A stretch of 64,000 nucleotides of DNA from Phaeobacter sp. CECT 5382 (GTDB taxonomy: Bacteria; Pseudomonadota; Alphaproteobacteria; Rhodobacterales; Rhodobacteraceae): assembly GCF_001457775.1 (NCBI RefSeq), contig NZ_CYSG01000015.1, positions 18,170-82,169 on the forward strand, in the 5' to 3' direction. Below the pieces are notes generated by a model that was given only the letters and a program-made list of their open reading frames with translations, searched no databases and was not told the origin of the DNA. The stretch's first letter is position 1. Each line of letters starts with the position of its first letter. Positions 36,095 to 45,408 of the stretch are shown here, piece after piece. The position numbers were made by a program, and so were the translations under genes.

Positions 36095-37609
36095 CTAAAT
36101 ATCCACGTAGGTTTCCACCGCCTCCAGTGCCACCTCATAGCCCCAGAGGCGACGTAGGTGTTTCACCACCTCACTCCGATTTTCCTCCTCAAGGTGGATG
36201 CCATCACGCACCGTATGGGTCAGGATAAGGCGGCGATCCCCGCGCAGATCCGCATCTGTCACCTGTATGTCCGGCTCCAGATAGGCCAGGTCATACTGAT
36301 GCGCCAGTGCCCGGCGGATCGCCTTGTAGCCCGCCCGGTTGTGGATCTGGCTCACCACCATCTCCTGTTGATCCTCGTTGTCGGCCAGGGCAAAAAGCTT
36401 GAACTTGCGCATCAGATGTGGCGAGAGATACTGCTGAATAAAGCTCTCATCGCGGTAGTTCTCCCAGGCATCACGCAGCACCTGCCGCCAATCCGCATGG
36501 CCTGCGACATCCGGAAACCAGTCGCGATCTTCTTCGGTCGGGTCTTCGCAGATGCGTTTGATATCCATCATCATGGCAAAGCCCAGCGCATAGGGGTTGA
36601 TGCCGGAATAGCGTGGATCATCGTAGTCAGGCTGCAACACCACATTGGTATGGCTGTGCATCATCTCCATAAAGGCGCCTTCGGTGATGCGCCCCTGCGC
36701 AAAGAGTTCATTGATGATGTAGTAATGCACAAAGGTGGCGCAGCCTTCGTTCATCACCTTGGTCTGTTTTTGCGGGTAAAAATACTGCGCCAGCATCCGC
36801 ACAATGCGCAGCAGTTCCCGCTGCCAGGGCTCCAGAACCGGGCTGTGCTTTTCCAGAAAATACAGGATGTTCTCCTGCGGTAGGCTCATCTGTTTTCGGC
36901 GCGCATGATAGGGCGCATCCCCGTCCATTTCGGCCTTGTCGCGCCCCAGGGTGGCGTCCGTCCAGATATCCAGCAGGCTGCGACTGGACTCGTAGCCCTC
37001 ACGCACCCGCTGCATCGCCTCCTGTTCTTGCGCGGTTGGCTTGGGCGGGCGGCCGTAGCGGAATACTCCCTGCGTTTGCAAGGCATGGGCTGCATCCAGG
37101 ATCTCTTCGACTGCATCCAACCCGTAGCGTTCTTCGCAGGCGGCAATGTAGTTTTTCGCAAAGGCCAGATAGTCGTGAATGCCGTCTGCATCTGTCCATT
37201 GCTGGAACAGATAGTTATTCTTGAAGAAATGGTTATGCCCAAAGGCGGCATGCGCCATCACCAAGGTTTGCATCGCCATGGTGTTTTCTTCCATGTTGTA
37301 GCTGATGCAGGGGTTGGAGTTGATGACGATTTCATAAGCCAGACCTTGTCGCCCCGTCCGATAGAGCGCCTCGTCGCGGGCAAAATGTTTGCCAAAGGAC
37401 CAGTGCTGGTACATCAGCGGCAAGCCCACACAGGAATAGGCATCCAGCATCTGCTCCGCCGAGATGATCTCGATCTGGTTCTGATAGACATTCAGCCCCA
37501 GATCATTCAACGCGATGTCTTCGATGGCATCACGGGCTTTTTCCATCAGCTCAAAGGTCCATTCCGGCCCGTCAAACAGCAAACCTGACCCTGGTTTCGC
37601 GTCAAGCAT
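36095..37609 (-). CDS. SpoVR/YcgB-family protein
   Basis: A 504-residue member of the SpoVR family of unknown biochemical role. It shows the family's conserved blocks (WTFELMEKARDAIEDIALNDLGLNVYQNQIEIISAEQMLDAY, HWSFGKHFARDE, AFGHNHFFKNNYLF, GCATFVHYYIIN). It is the third gene of the prkA-yeaH-spoVR operon. In E. coli these genes are induced together by nitrogen and general stress. The start at 37609 overlaps the end of the yeaH-type gene by eight bases. Confidence 0.93.
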   Translation of the reverse strand: MLDAKPGSGLLFDGPEWTFELMEKARDAIEDIALNDLGLNVYQNQIEIISAEQMLDAYSCVGLPLMYQHWSFGKHFARDEALYRTGRQGLAYEIVINSNPCISYNMEENTMAMQTLVMAHAAFGHNHFFKNNYLFQQWTDADGIHDYLAFAKNYIAACEERYGLDAVEEILDAAHALQTQGVFRYGRPPKPTAQEQEAMQRVREGYESSRSLLDIWTDATLGRDKAEMDGDAPYHARRKQMSLPQENILYFLEKHSPVLEPWQRELLRIVRMLAQYFYPQKQTKVMNEGCATFVHYYIINELFAQGRITEGAFMEMMHSHTNVVLQPDYDDPRYSGINPYALGFAMMMDIKRICEDPTEEDRDWFPDVAGHADWRQVLRDAWENYRDESFIQQYLSPHLMRKFKLFALADNEDQQEMVVSQIHNRAGYKAIRRALAHQYDLAYLEPDIQVTDADLRGDRRLILTHTVRDGIHLEEENRSEVVKHLRRLWGYEVALEAVETYVDI

Positions 37610-38933
37610 TCTGACCTCCCTTCACGCGTGGCAGAAAGAACTCCCGGAAGATCGGATAGATATGTTCCGGCATCGACACACGCTGCATTTCAAAATGCGG
37701 CGCCTGGGCTTTGACCTCGCGGTAATTCTGCCAGAGATCATCCCCGGTTTCCGGTGAATTGAGCAGCGCGGTGGACATCTCCGCGATAATTTCCATATAG
37801 GCGTAGTACTGACAGACCGGCAAAATATCGTTCAACAACAGATGCTTGCATCGCGTCGAGTCATTGCCAAAGTTTTCCCCGTCCGAGGCCTGCGCCCCAT
37901 AGATATTCCATTCATCGGGCGGATAACGGTCTGCAATGATCTCACGCATCTTGTCGAGCGCAGTCGACACGATGGTACCGCCGGTTTCACGGGCATAGAA
38001 AAAGGTATCTTCATCCACCTCCTGGGCATGGTGAGTGTGGCGGATGAACACCAATTCGGTATGTTCATAGCAGCGCGACAGGAACAGATGCAGCAGCAGG
38101 AAAAACCGCTTGCCCAGATCTTTTTCGCGTTCCTGCATAGAGCCCGAGACATCCATCAGACAGAATACCACCGCGCGTGAGTTGCGGATCTTTTCCGGCA
38201 CGAAGGTATCATAGCGCAGATCAAGCGGATCGATATAGCCGACCACCCGACGCTTACGCCGCAGACCGTCTAGGCGCTCCTGCAGCTCTGCCAGCAGAGC
38301 CTCCTGCGAAGCAGACAGCGGCGCCAGAGCCTCCAGGGCGCTGATTTCCGCCTCCAGCTCAGCCTGCGCCTGCGTCGACGGGCGTCGCAGGGCAATCCGA
38401 CGCCCCAGAGAATTGCGCATGGTGCGTACAAGGTTGAGGTTGTTTGGCGTGCCCGCTGTCGTCAGACCTGCCCGGCGGGTGCCGATGGTTTCGGTCTCCA
38501 CCATGGTTTTTTCGACCAGATCGGGCAGTTCCAACCCATCAAACAGGATTTCGAGGTATTCATCACGGCTCAGCGTGAAAGAAAACTCATCCTCACCTTC
38601 GCCATCCTCAGAAGCCTCGCCACCGCCCTGCCCTGTCCCGCCTTTGGGTTTCGGGATGGTGTCGCCTACGACAAACTCCTTGTTGCCCGGCAGGACATAT
38701 TGGCGATTGCCACCCTTGGCGCCATGAAAAAAGCGCGGCTCCTTCAATCCCCGTGCGGGGATTGTCACTTTTTCGCCGTCGGCTGCCACGCCCTCTCCAT
38801 CCTGGATGGATTTGTCGCGCACCGACCGGTCGACACGCTCTTTGATATTTTCCCGGGCACGACGCAGGAACCGTTGCCGGTTGCCATGACTTTTGCCCTT
38901 TGGATTGGCGCGCCTGTCGATGAATTGATGCAT
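37602..38933 (-). CDS. YeaH/YhbH-family protein (DUF444)
   Basis: A 443-residue DUF444 protein. The N-terminus is basic (RRANPKGKSHGNRQRFLRRARENIKERVD), the middle has a von Willebrand-like fold with VFCLMDVSGSMQEREK, the MIDAS-type DxSxS motif, near residue 265, and the rest is conserved in family members. It is the second gene between prkA and spoVR. The VWA-type domain with a PrkA AAA partner suggests a MoxR/VWA-like pair that remodels protein targets; this is inference. Confidence 0.93.
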   Translation of the reverse strand: MHQFIDRRANPKGKSHGNRQRFLRRARENIKERVDRSVRDKSIQDGEGVAADGEKVTIPARGLKEPRFFHGAKGGNRQYVLPGNKEFVVGDTIPKPKGGTGQGGGEASEDGEGEDEFSFTLSRDEYLEILFDGLELPDLVEKTMVETETIGTRRAGLTTAGTPNNLNLVRTMRNSLGRRIALRRPSTQAQAELEAEISALEALAPLSASQEALLAELQERLDGLRRKRRVVGYIDPLDLRYDTFVPEKIRNSRAVVFCLMDVSGSMQEREKDLGKRFFLLLHLFLSRCYEHTELVFIRHTHHAQEVDEDTFFYARETGGTIVSTALDKMREIIADRYPPDEWNIYGAQASDGENFGNDSTRCKHLLLNDILPVCQYYAYMEIIAEMSTALLNSPETGDDLWQNYREVKAQAPHFEMQRVSMPEHIYPIFREFFLPRVKGGQNA

Positions 38934-38951
38934 CTGCTCCGACGCCCCTTG

Positions 38952-40886
38952 TTACCCTGCCTTGTTCACGCGCATGTACCATTCCACCAGACGCCGGACC
39001 TGACGGTCGGTGTAGCCATGGCTGCGCATGCGTTCGACAAACTCCTGATGTTTGCCTTCGGTCTTGCTGTCCTTCTTGCTGCCGAAACTGATCACTGGCA
39101 GCAGTTCTTCAACCTGACTGAACATGTGCTTTTCGATCACGTCCCGCAGCTTTTCATAGGAATTCCAGGCCGGGTTGGACCCCGTATTGGCGCGATGGCG
39201 CAGTGCGAACTTGACCACCTCATTGCGGAAATCCTTGGGGTTGGCGATGCCCACCGGTTTTTCAATCTTGCTCAGCTCTCCATCCAGAATTTCGCGATCA
39301 TAAAGCTGGCCCGTGTCTGGATCTTTGTAATCCTGCTCTTCGATCCAGGCATCCGCATAGGAGATATAGCGGTCAAAAACGTTCTGTCCGTATTCCGTAT
39401 AGCTTTCGAGATAGGCCTTCTGGATCTCATTGCCGATGAATTCTTCATAGCGCGGCGCCAGATCCGATTTGATAAATTCGAGATAGGCCGCTTCGGTCTC
39501 TGCCGGGAACTGCTCGCGCTTGATCATCTGTTCGAGCACATACATCAGATGTACCGGATCGGCCGCCACCTCATCGGTGTCAAAGTTGAAGGTCGAGGAC
39601 AGAACCTTGAAAGCAAAACGGGTAGAAATCCCGTTCATCCCCTCATCGACGCCGGCCCTGTCCTGATACTCCTGCACAGTCTTGGCCTTGGGGTCGGTGT
39701 CTTTCAGGCTTTCGCCATCATAGACCCGCATCTTGGAGTAGAGGTTCGAATTTTCATGCGGCTTCAGCCGGGTCAGGACCGAAAACCGGCTGAGGATCTT
39801 CATGGTTTCCGGCGCGCAGGGCGCATTCGCCAACTCACTGTGCTGGATCAGCTTGTCGTAGATCTGTGCCTCATCACTGACGCGCAGGCAGTAGGGCACC
39901 TTGACGATCGACACCCGGTCAATAAAAGCCTCGTTGTTCTTGTTGTTTTTGAAAGCCTGCCATTCGCTTTCATTTGAATGCGCTAGCACCAACCCATTAA
40001 AAGGGATGGCGCCAAAGCTTTCGGTGCCCATGTAATTGCTTTCCTGGGTCGCCGTCAGCAGCGGGTGCAACATCTTGATCGGCGCCTTGAACATCTCGAC
40101 AAATTCCAGAATGCCCTGATTGGCGCGATTAAGACCGCCAGAGAAACTATAGGCATCCGGGTTGTCCTGGCTGAAATGTTCCAGCTGGCGGATATCGACC
40201 TTGCCCACCAGGGTCGATATGTCCTGATTGTTCTCGTCGCCCGGCTCCACCTTGGCGACCGCTATGCGCCGCAGGCCCGAAGGATAGAGGCGCACCACCG
40301 AAAACTTGCTGATATCGCCGCCGAACTCATCCAGCCGCTGCACCGCCCAGGGCGACATAAGCCCCGGCAGCCGATGACGGGCAATGCCGTATTCCTTTTC
40401 CAGGATCGGCCCCATGCGCTCAGGATCGAACAGGCCGAGCGGGCTTTCAAAGATAGGCGATAGTTGATCACCTGCCTTAAGCACATAGATCGGCTGGTCC
40501 TCGACCAGACGTTTCAGCTGCTCTGCGAGGGAGGATTTGCCGCCGCCCACCGGCCCCAGCAGATAGAGGATCTGCTTGCGTTCCTCCAATCCCTGTGCGG
40601 CATGACGGAAATAGCCCACGATACGCTCGATGGTGTCTTCCATCCCATAGAACTCTTTGAAGGCGCGATACTGTTTGATGGTGCGGTTCTGAAAGATCGG
40701 CCCCAGCCGGGCGTCCTTTGAGGTATCAACCAGCTCCTCTTCGCCAATCGCCTTGAGCATCCGCTCCGCCACATTGGCATAGAGACTGGGATCATCGCGA
40801 CAGGCGTCAAGATAGTCATAAAGAGACATCTCCTGCTCGCGGCTCTGGCCATACTGCTCTGCAAAAATCTCGGCAATGTCTTTCAT
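38952..40886 (-). CDS. prkA: PrkA-family serine protein kinase / AAA protein
   Basis: A 644-residue PrkA. The N-terminal AAA core has Walker A GPVGGGKSS near residue 113, and the C-terminal kinase-like domain follows. The start ATG at 40886 has AGGAGG at about 11 bases upstream. PrkA is a known serine kinase/AAA protein in Bacillus, and prkA-yeaH-ycgB form a conserved stress-linked operon in Proteobacteria. It is the first gene; 871 bases separate it from the divergent adhesin gene. Confidence 0.94.
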   Translation of the reverse strand: MKDIAEIFAEQYGQSREQEMSLYDYLDACRDDPSLYANVAERMLKAIGEEELVDTSKDARLGPIFQNRTIKQYRAFKEFYGMEDTIERIVGYFRHAAQGLEERKQILYLLGPVGGGKSSLAEQLKRLVEDQPIYVLKAGDQLSPIFESPLGLFDPERMGPILEKEYGIARHRLPGLMSPWAVQRLDEFGGDISKFSVVRLYPSGLRRIAVAKVEPGDENNQDISTLVGKVDIRQLEHFSQDNPDAYSFSGGLNRANQGILEFVEMFKAPIKMLHPLLTATQESNYMGTESFGAIPFNGLVLAHSNESEWQAFKNNKNNEAFIDRVSIVKVPYCLRVSDEAQIYDKLIQHSELANAPCAPETMKILSRFSVLTRLKPHENSNLYSKMRVYDGESLKDTDPKAKTVQEYQDRAGVDEGMNGISTRFAFKVLSSTFNFDTDEVAADPVHLMYVLEQMIKREQFPAETEAAYLEFIKSDLAPRYEEFIGNEIQKAYLESYTEYGQNVFDRYISYADAWIEEQDYKDPDTGQLYDREILDGELSKIEKPVGIANPKDFRNEVVKFALRHRANTGSNPAWNSYEKLRDVIEKHMFSQVEELLPVISFGSKKDSKTEGKHQEFVERMRSHGYTDRQVRRLVEWYMRVNKAG

Positions 40887-41648
40887 CGGGATCTAGCCTC
40901 CTGGGTTATGCTTCGCCTTTCCTCCTGGCGGTGGTACACGCGCACAGACAGAGTGTGCCCAGCACGTGGGCCATGGATGTCCGCGTTAGTAATTTTTGTT
41001 TTGAGTTCTGCTCTTAGCCGACGGCCCAGTAGGTGCCCGGCGCCCGCTCTAAAGGTGGGCTTAACCCGGCAAACTCTGACTACAAGTTGCCGTTCGGTTT
41101 TACACAAGGTTACACTATTTGTGGTCTTCATACTATTCTGAACTGGTATATTTTTAATTAATTGCCAGTGGAATTTTAGAAAACTCTTCTCACAGCCACG
41201 CGAGTTCACGTGAAAATCCCCCCAGACCGCACCCGGAATATCGACCGTAGTCGACTTGCTAGGCCCCTCTTTTCAACGGATCTAAACAGCAGGTTCAAGA
41301 CCCTGGAAAACCGAACTTTAACTAGCAGAACCTCAGCAGGAAGCCCACTTGGCACAGTCCTTCCAAGAAACTCTCCATAGAGTTCTGGATAGTGTTCTGG
41401 CTCAAAGCTCTGCTGCCAAACCGGATAGCTGTGCCAGGTGCCCCCAGTTGCAAGCCCCCGCATTCCCGCCACATTTCGCGCAGTTTTTGCACCTGCCGTT
41501 AACCTTTTGGTAAGAAATTGCCAAATCCGACCCCGAAATCCGGCCCTGCACGGAAAACCTGCGACAAACAAGACACTATGAGGCGCAATTCATCTCAACC
41601 TCTGCCCGCTCAAGGCTAGACTTTTGATTCAAATTCGACGCAATATAC

Positions 41649-41680
41649 CCTCAATATGGCCGCAAAGAACGGCCTTGAGG
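41649..41680 (+). repeat. Inverted repeat in the adhesin leader, left
   Basis: CCTCAA (41650-41655) with GGCCG and, after a seven-base loop, CGGCC with TTGAGG form an imperfect hairpin with a three-base bulge. It could be a leader structure or operator for the type I secretion operon. Confidence 0.55.
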
Positions 41681-41704
41681 CAGAATTTACAGGCACAGGA
41701 CTCT

Positions 41705-41732
41705 CGTAACCCCCTGGATTAGTGGGGTTACG
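41705..41732 (+). repeat. Perfect 9-bp inverted repeat in the adhesin leader
   Basis: CGTAACCCC (41705-41713) and GGGGTTACG (41724-41732) are perfect inverted repeats around a 10-base loop, 25 bases before the adhesin start codon. No T-tract follows, so it is more likely an operator or a leader RNA hairpin than a terminator. Confidence 0.65.
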
Positions 41733-41757
41733 CGATCTAGAAGCGAGCGGCAAAAAA

Positions 41758-44010
41758 ATGAGCACTGTTGGATTTATTACCCGTGATCTTTCGGGAACCA
41801 CACGTCAAAGCACTTTTTCCGAGGGCACGCCCTCTTCTCTGGACACCACCCAAGCCAAAGATATCTCGCTGAATCTCAGCGCCTCCGATATCGACAGTTA
41901 TGCACGACGCGGTGCAGACCTGCATCTTGTCCTCGCGGACGGGCAGATCCTTGTGTTGCAAAACTATTATGGCCAGGGCACCTCCGGCGGCAAGAACCTC
42001 TTCCTCAGCGAAGAAGGCGATTTCGTCGAGGTCATTCTGGAGGACAAGGCCGAAGGCGTTCTCTTTGCCAGCTACGAACCACTCGATCTGTCCGGTAAAT
42101 GGTCGGCCTATGATGACATGGTCTTCCTTGACGTTGATCGCATTGAACCTGTGATTGCCCCCCTCGCGGCGCCGCTGTTTGGCGGGCTTGGCGCAGCTGG
42201 TGCTGCGGCCGGGGTCGCAGGCGCAGCCGTAATTGCCGGCGGTGGCGGAGGTGGCGGCGGCGGAGGTGGTGGCGGAAATGGCAATGTCATCCTGCCCACC
42301 GTGGACAATCCTGACGCTACCTATCCGATTGGTGGTAACACAACCGATCCAGTGGTGATCACCGGCACCGGCATTCCGGGTTCTGAAGTCGAAGTCGATA
42401 TGGGAGGCATCACGCAGACAACCATCATCGGTGACGATGGCACCTGGGAGGTCACTTTCCCGGTGACCGATCTGCCTGTCGATGGCAATTATGACACCAC
42501 CGTTCAGGTCATTGATCCGGGCGACACCACATATGATCTGGATGGCCCCACTGTCATCATCGACACCACCCCACCAGAAATCGAAGTCACCAGCGGCACC
42601 CAGTCCACCGGCGATGTGGTCAACGGTTCCGAACAGTCCAGCGGCACTGTGATCACCGGCACCGGCGAAGCAGGTGCCACCGTGCTGGTCGAGATCAATG
42701 GCTTCTCGCATAGCACGACTGTGGGCGGGGATGGCAGCTGGTCCGTGACTTTTGACGCGAGCGAGATCGCCACCGGAGACTATTCCACCGGCATCGCGAT
42801 CACCACAACAGATGATTTCGACAACAGCTCCAGCTACACCGAAACGCTTGTGGTCGATACCGAAACCGCGCTGAGCTTCAACACTGTTGAAGGCGACAAT
42901 ATGGTCAATGCCGCCGAGGCTTCGGATGGCGTCACCCTGACAGGGACCGGCGAAGCCGGAGCGGCCATCTCGGTCGTGTTCCAGGGCGTGACCCAAACGA
43001 CGACCGTGGCAGGCGATGGCAGCTGGTCCGTGAGCTATGACGCCAGCGATATCGCGTCTGGCACCTACGACAGCAGCTTTACCGTTACCGCTACGGATCT
43101 GGCCGGCAACACCATCACCAGCAGCCATGATATTCGAGTTGATACCGAGGTGGATCCCTTCACCGTCGAACCCAACCAGACCAGCAACGACATCATCAAC
43201 CAAGACGAACTCACCGCTGGTTTCTCCTTGCAGGGAACGGTTGAGCCCGGCTCTTCGGTTGTGGTCACCATCAACAGTGTTGCCGCAACTGCCATCGTCG
43301 ATGCGGCCGGCAATTGGAGCGTCGCTTATGATGCCTCGGATTTCCCTCGCGGCGAGTATGAAGTCGAGGCCACCATTGTTGCCACCGACGCACTCGGCAA
43401 CAGCGAGACACTGACCGAGACTTTCGAAATAGATACCGTGTTCGAAGCCCCGGTGATCGACCAGATCACCAATGATATCAGCACCGAAGATCTCACCGCT
43501 CTCTCTATCGAAGGCGTGGGGGGCACCCATACCATCTCCGCCCTCGAAGGCGACGGCACCGCCTCGACCCTCTCGGCAACCGAAGCGGAAATCGGTGGCT
43601 CCACTTGGGCCTTCCTGGATATTCCGGTGCCGGACGGAACTGATCTGGTCGTCAGCAATGTGGATTCTCTCAACAACACATCCAGCACCCTGATCGTGCT
43701 TGAAGACAACGCCACAACGGCCAGCACGCTGGATCATGCCGCCTTGGGAGGTTTCAACATCGACGAGTTGGATCTGGCAACAACTGTGAATGTGCAGCTG
43801 GAGCTCGACGAGGCCACAATCAAGGCGCTCTCCGAGAACTCCGACACGCTCACCATTCACAGCGGTGATAGCGACGACACCGTCACCGTGACTGATGCAA
43901 CGCTTGCCGGCACCCGGAACGTCGGTGGCGAGGCTTATAACGTCTATACTGTCGGCAATGACGGCACGACCCTGGTCATTGATCAAGACATCAACGTCAA
44001 CATCATCTGA
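41758..44010 (+). CDS. BapA-like repeat adhesin, type I secretion substrate
   Basis: A 750-residue acidic surface protein. Residues 1-135 form a BapA-type prefix domain (HLVLADGQILVLQNYYG, ISEE-type segments), followed by a glycine/alanine-rich linker (GGLGAAGAAAGVAGAA then a run of about a dozen glycines, residues 139-180). Residues about 190-570 hold four Ig-like repeats of about 95 residues, each with a GTGEAGATVLVEI-like strand, GDGSWSVTFDASEI and ATDxxGN. The C-terminal 180 residues form another beta domain and end in a hydrophobic tail (TTLVIDQDINVNII) that fits a type I signal. There is no N-terminal signal peptide. The start at 41758 agrees with the prefix. Three secretion genes follow, so it is probably their dedicated cargo and a cell-surface or biofilm adhesin; it is short for that class. 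Confidence 0.85.
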   Translation: MSTVGFITRDLSGTTRQSTFSEGTPSSLDTTQAKDISLNLSASDIDSYARRGADLHLVLADGQILVLQNYYGQGTSGGKNLFLSEEGDFVEVILEDKAEGVLFASYEPLDLSGKWSAYDDMVFLDVDRIEPVIAPLAAPLFGGLGAAGAAAGVAGAAVIAGGGGGGGGGGGGGNGNVILPTVDNPDATYPIGGNTTDPVVITGTGIPGSEVEVDMGGITQTTIIGDDGTWEVTFPVTDLPVDGNYDTTVQVIDPGDTTYDLDGPTVIIDTTPPEIEVTSGTQSTGDVVNGSEQSSGTVITGTGEAGATVLVEINGFSHSTTVGGDGSWSVTFDASEIATGDYSTGIAITTTDDFDNSSSYTETLVVDTETALSFNTVEGDNMVNAAEASDGVTLTGTGEAGAAISVVFQGVTQTTTVAGDGSWSVSYDASDIASGTYDSSFTVTATDLAGNTITSSHDIRVDTEVDPFTVEPNQTSNDIINQDELTAGFSLQGTVEPGSSVVVTINSVAATAIVDAAGNWSVAYDASDFPRGEYEVEATIVATDALGNSETLTETFEIDTVFEAPVIDQITNDISTEDLTALSIEGVGGTHTISALEGDGTASTLSATEAEIGGSTWAFLDIPVPDGTDLVVSNVDSLNNTSSTLIVLEDNATTASTLDHAALGGFNIDELDLATTVNVQLELDEATIKALSENSDTLTIHSGDSDDTVTVTDATLAGTRNVGGEAYNVYTVGNDGTTLVIDQDINVNII

Positions 44011-44103
44011 CCCATCGGGGATCTGATCCATCGGGTCGGCGCGGGCACAGCCTTTGTCGCCGCCCCCAATCACAGGCCTAAAAAGAAAAAGGCGAGGGGC
44101 AGT

Positions 44104-45408
44104 ATGCATTTGGCACGACCCATTGGCGTTCTGGCACTGTTGTGCAGCCTGTCGGCCTGCGCTGATGGGCTGCCTTTTCTGGGTGGTCAGGCGGGCGAAG
44201 ACAGCGATGTCACTCGGCGTGTCAGCAATTTTGAACAGCCCGAAGGCGAAGAGGCATCCGCCGTCATCTCCACTCTGCTTGAGCGGCGCTCGCTGCTCGA
44301 CAGGGAGAGTATCTATGGCACCGTCGCCGAGGCCGCTGTTGCCGCCTCTGCCCGTGCCTCCGAGGCCGAACTGGTCAGCGCCAAGCTGAGGGCCGAAGCG
44401 GAAGCCAAAAACTGGCTGCCCACAATCGGCCCCTCTGTCAGTCTGACCGATCTTGGGGATCTGGTGGCCAGCATGCTGATCGAACAGGTTCTGTTCGACA
44501 ATGGCCGCCGCAAGGCCGAACGCGACTTTGCTGCAGCAGACGTCGAAGTCGCTGCTGTCAATCTGTCCATCGACATGAACGAACGGGTGGAAAACGCGGT
44601 TGGCCTCTATGTGGGCGGTCTGCGAGGCGATGAAAAGGCCGCCTTCAACGGGCGAGCTCTGAAACAGATGCAGGAATTCCGCCGCATCGTCAGTGGCCGC
44701 GTCGAGGGCGGGCTTTCGGACCGCTCTGATCTCAATGTGGTCGACAGCAAAATCAATGGCATGCGCAATGCCCGCACCACCGCCCAGGATGCCGCCGCCA
44801 CCGCGCGAGCCGAACTGACGGCCATGACCGGGCAAAGTTTTGACGAAAAACCCAGCACGCTGGATCTTGGCACCCCACCTTCGGGGTCACAGTATCTGTC
44901 GGTGTTGAAGTCCCAATCGGTCGCCAATCGCTCCGTCGCTGAGGCCAAGGTGGGCCGGGCAGGTCTGCTGCCGCAGATTGCTGCCGCTGGCAATATCACT
45001 TCAGACGGATCCGGCGCGGGCCTGACCCTGGATTTGGCAGAACCACTGGGACTAGGCACCCCGGCGGCGCTCAAGGCGATAAAAGCCAGCGAAGAAGCAG
45101 CCCGTCGTCAGATTGGCGAGGCCGAAGAAGACGCGCGACGCACATACTCGCGTCAGATCCAGCGCCTGGCATCCTACAAGAGACAAACCACCGAAACCGC
45201 CTCTTTGGCGCGTACCAGCCGCGAAACCTATCGGCTGTTCAAAGCTCAGTTTGAGGCCGGCCAGCGGCCAGTGATGGATGTGGTGTCGATCTACGAAGAA
45301 CTGGTCCAGCGCGAGCAGGACTACATTGATGCAAAATACCAGGTGGTTCTGATCCAGCTGGAACTGGCACGCGATATGGGCCTTTTGGCGGATGGGGATA
45401 CGATTTGA
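44104..45408 (+). CDS. TolC-family outer-membrane secretion protein
   Basis: A 434-residue outer-membrane efflux protein with a lipoprotein-type signal (LLCSLSACADG, cysteine at about residue 19). Coiled-coil helices are evident in residues 55-140 and 290-400 (ALKAIKASEEAARRQIGEAEEDARRTYSRQIQRLASYKRQTTETA), and FEAGQRPVMDVVSIYEELVQREQDYIDAKYQV is the usual second-repeat end. It would be the outer-membrane channel of the type I system. It begins 93 bases after the adhesin gene. Confidence 0.9.
   Translation: MHLARPIGVLALLCSLSACADGLPFLGGQAGEDSDVTRRVSNFEQPEGEEASAVISTLLERRSLLDRESIYGTVAEAAVAASARASEAELVSAKLRAEAEAKNWLPTIGPSVSLTDLGDLVASMLIEQVLFDNGRRKAERDFAAADVEVAAVNLSIDMNERVENAVGLYVGGLRGDEKAAFNGRALKQMQEFRRIVSGRVEGGLSDRSDLNVVDSKINGMRNARTTAQDAAATARAELTAMTGQSFDEKPSTLDLGTPPSGSQYLSVLKSQSVANRSVAEAKVGRAGLLPQIAAAGNITSDGSGAGLTLDLAEPLGLGTPAALKAIKASEEAARRQIGEAEEDARRTYSRQIQRLASYKRQTTETASLARTSRETYRLFKAQFEAGQRPVMDVVSIYEELVQREQDYIDAKYQVVLIQLELARDMGLLADGDTI

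Larger units (their letters stand above)
40887..41757. promoter_or_regulatory. Long intergenic region upstream of prkA and the adhesin gene
   Basis: 871 bases without a convincing gene between two divergent units. Minus-strand frames of about 110-120 codons occur here but look random. The AT-rich part 41130-41175 is a promoter candidate for prkA. Close to the adhesin there are two hairpins, at 41649-41680 (CCTCAA/TTGAGG around GGCCG/CGGCC) and 41705-41732 (CGTAACCCC/GGGGTTACG). Confidence 0.5.

Noticed and set aside
42230..42290. GGC/GGT repeat run, considered as a simple-sequence phase-variation tract
   Set aside because: It encodes the polyglycine linker in frame with mixed codons; a change of unit number would keep the frame, so it is not an on/off switch.
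41737..44835. Very long minus-strand open frame of 1032 codons opposite the adhesin and TolC genes
   Set aside because: It is a shadow of the repeat-rich, compositionally biased adhesin gene; its sequence is full of Gly, Ile, Asp and His without domains, and the plus-strand genes have clear families.
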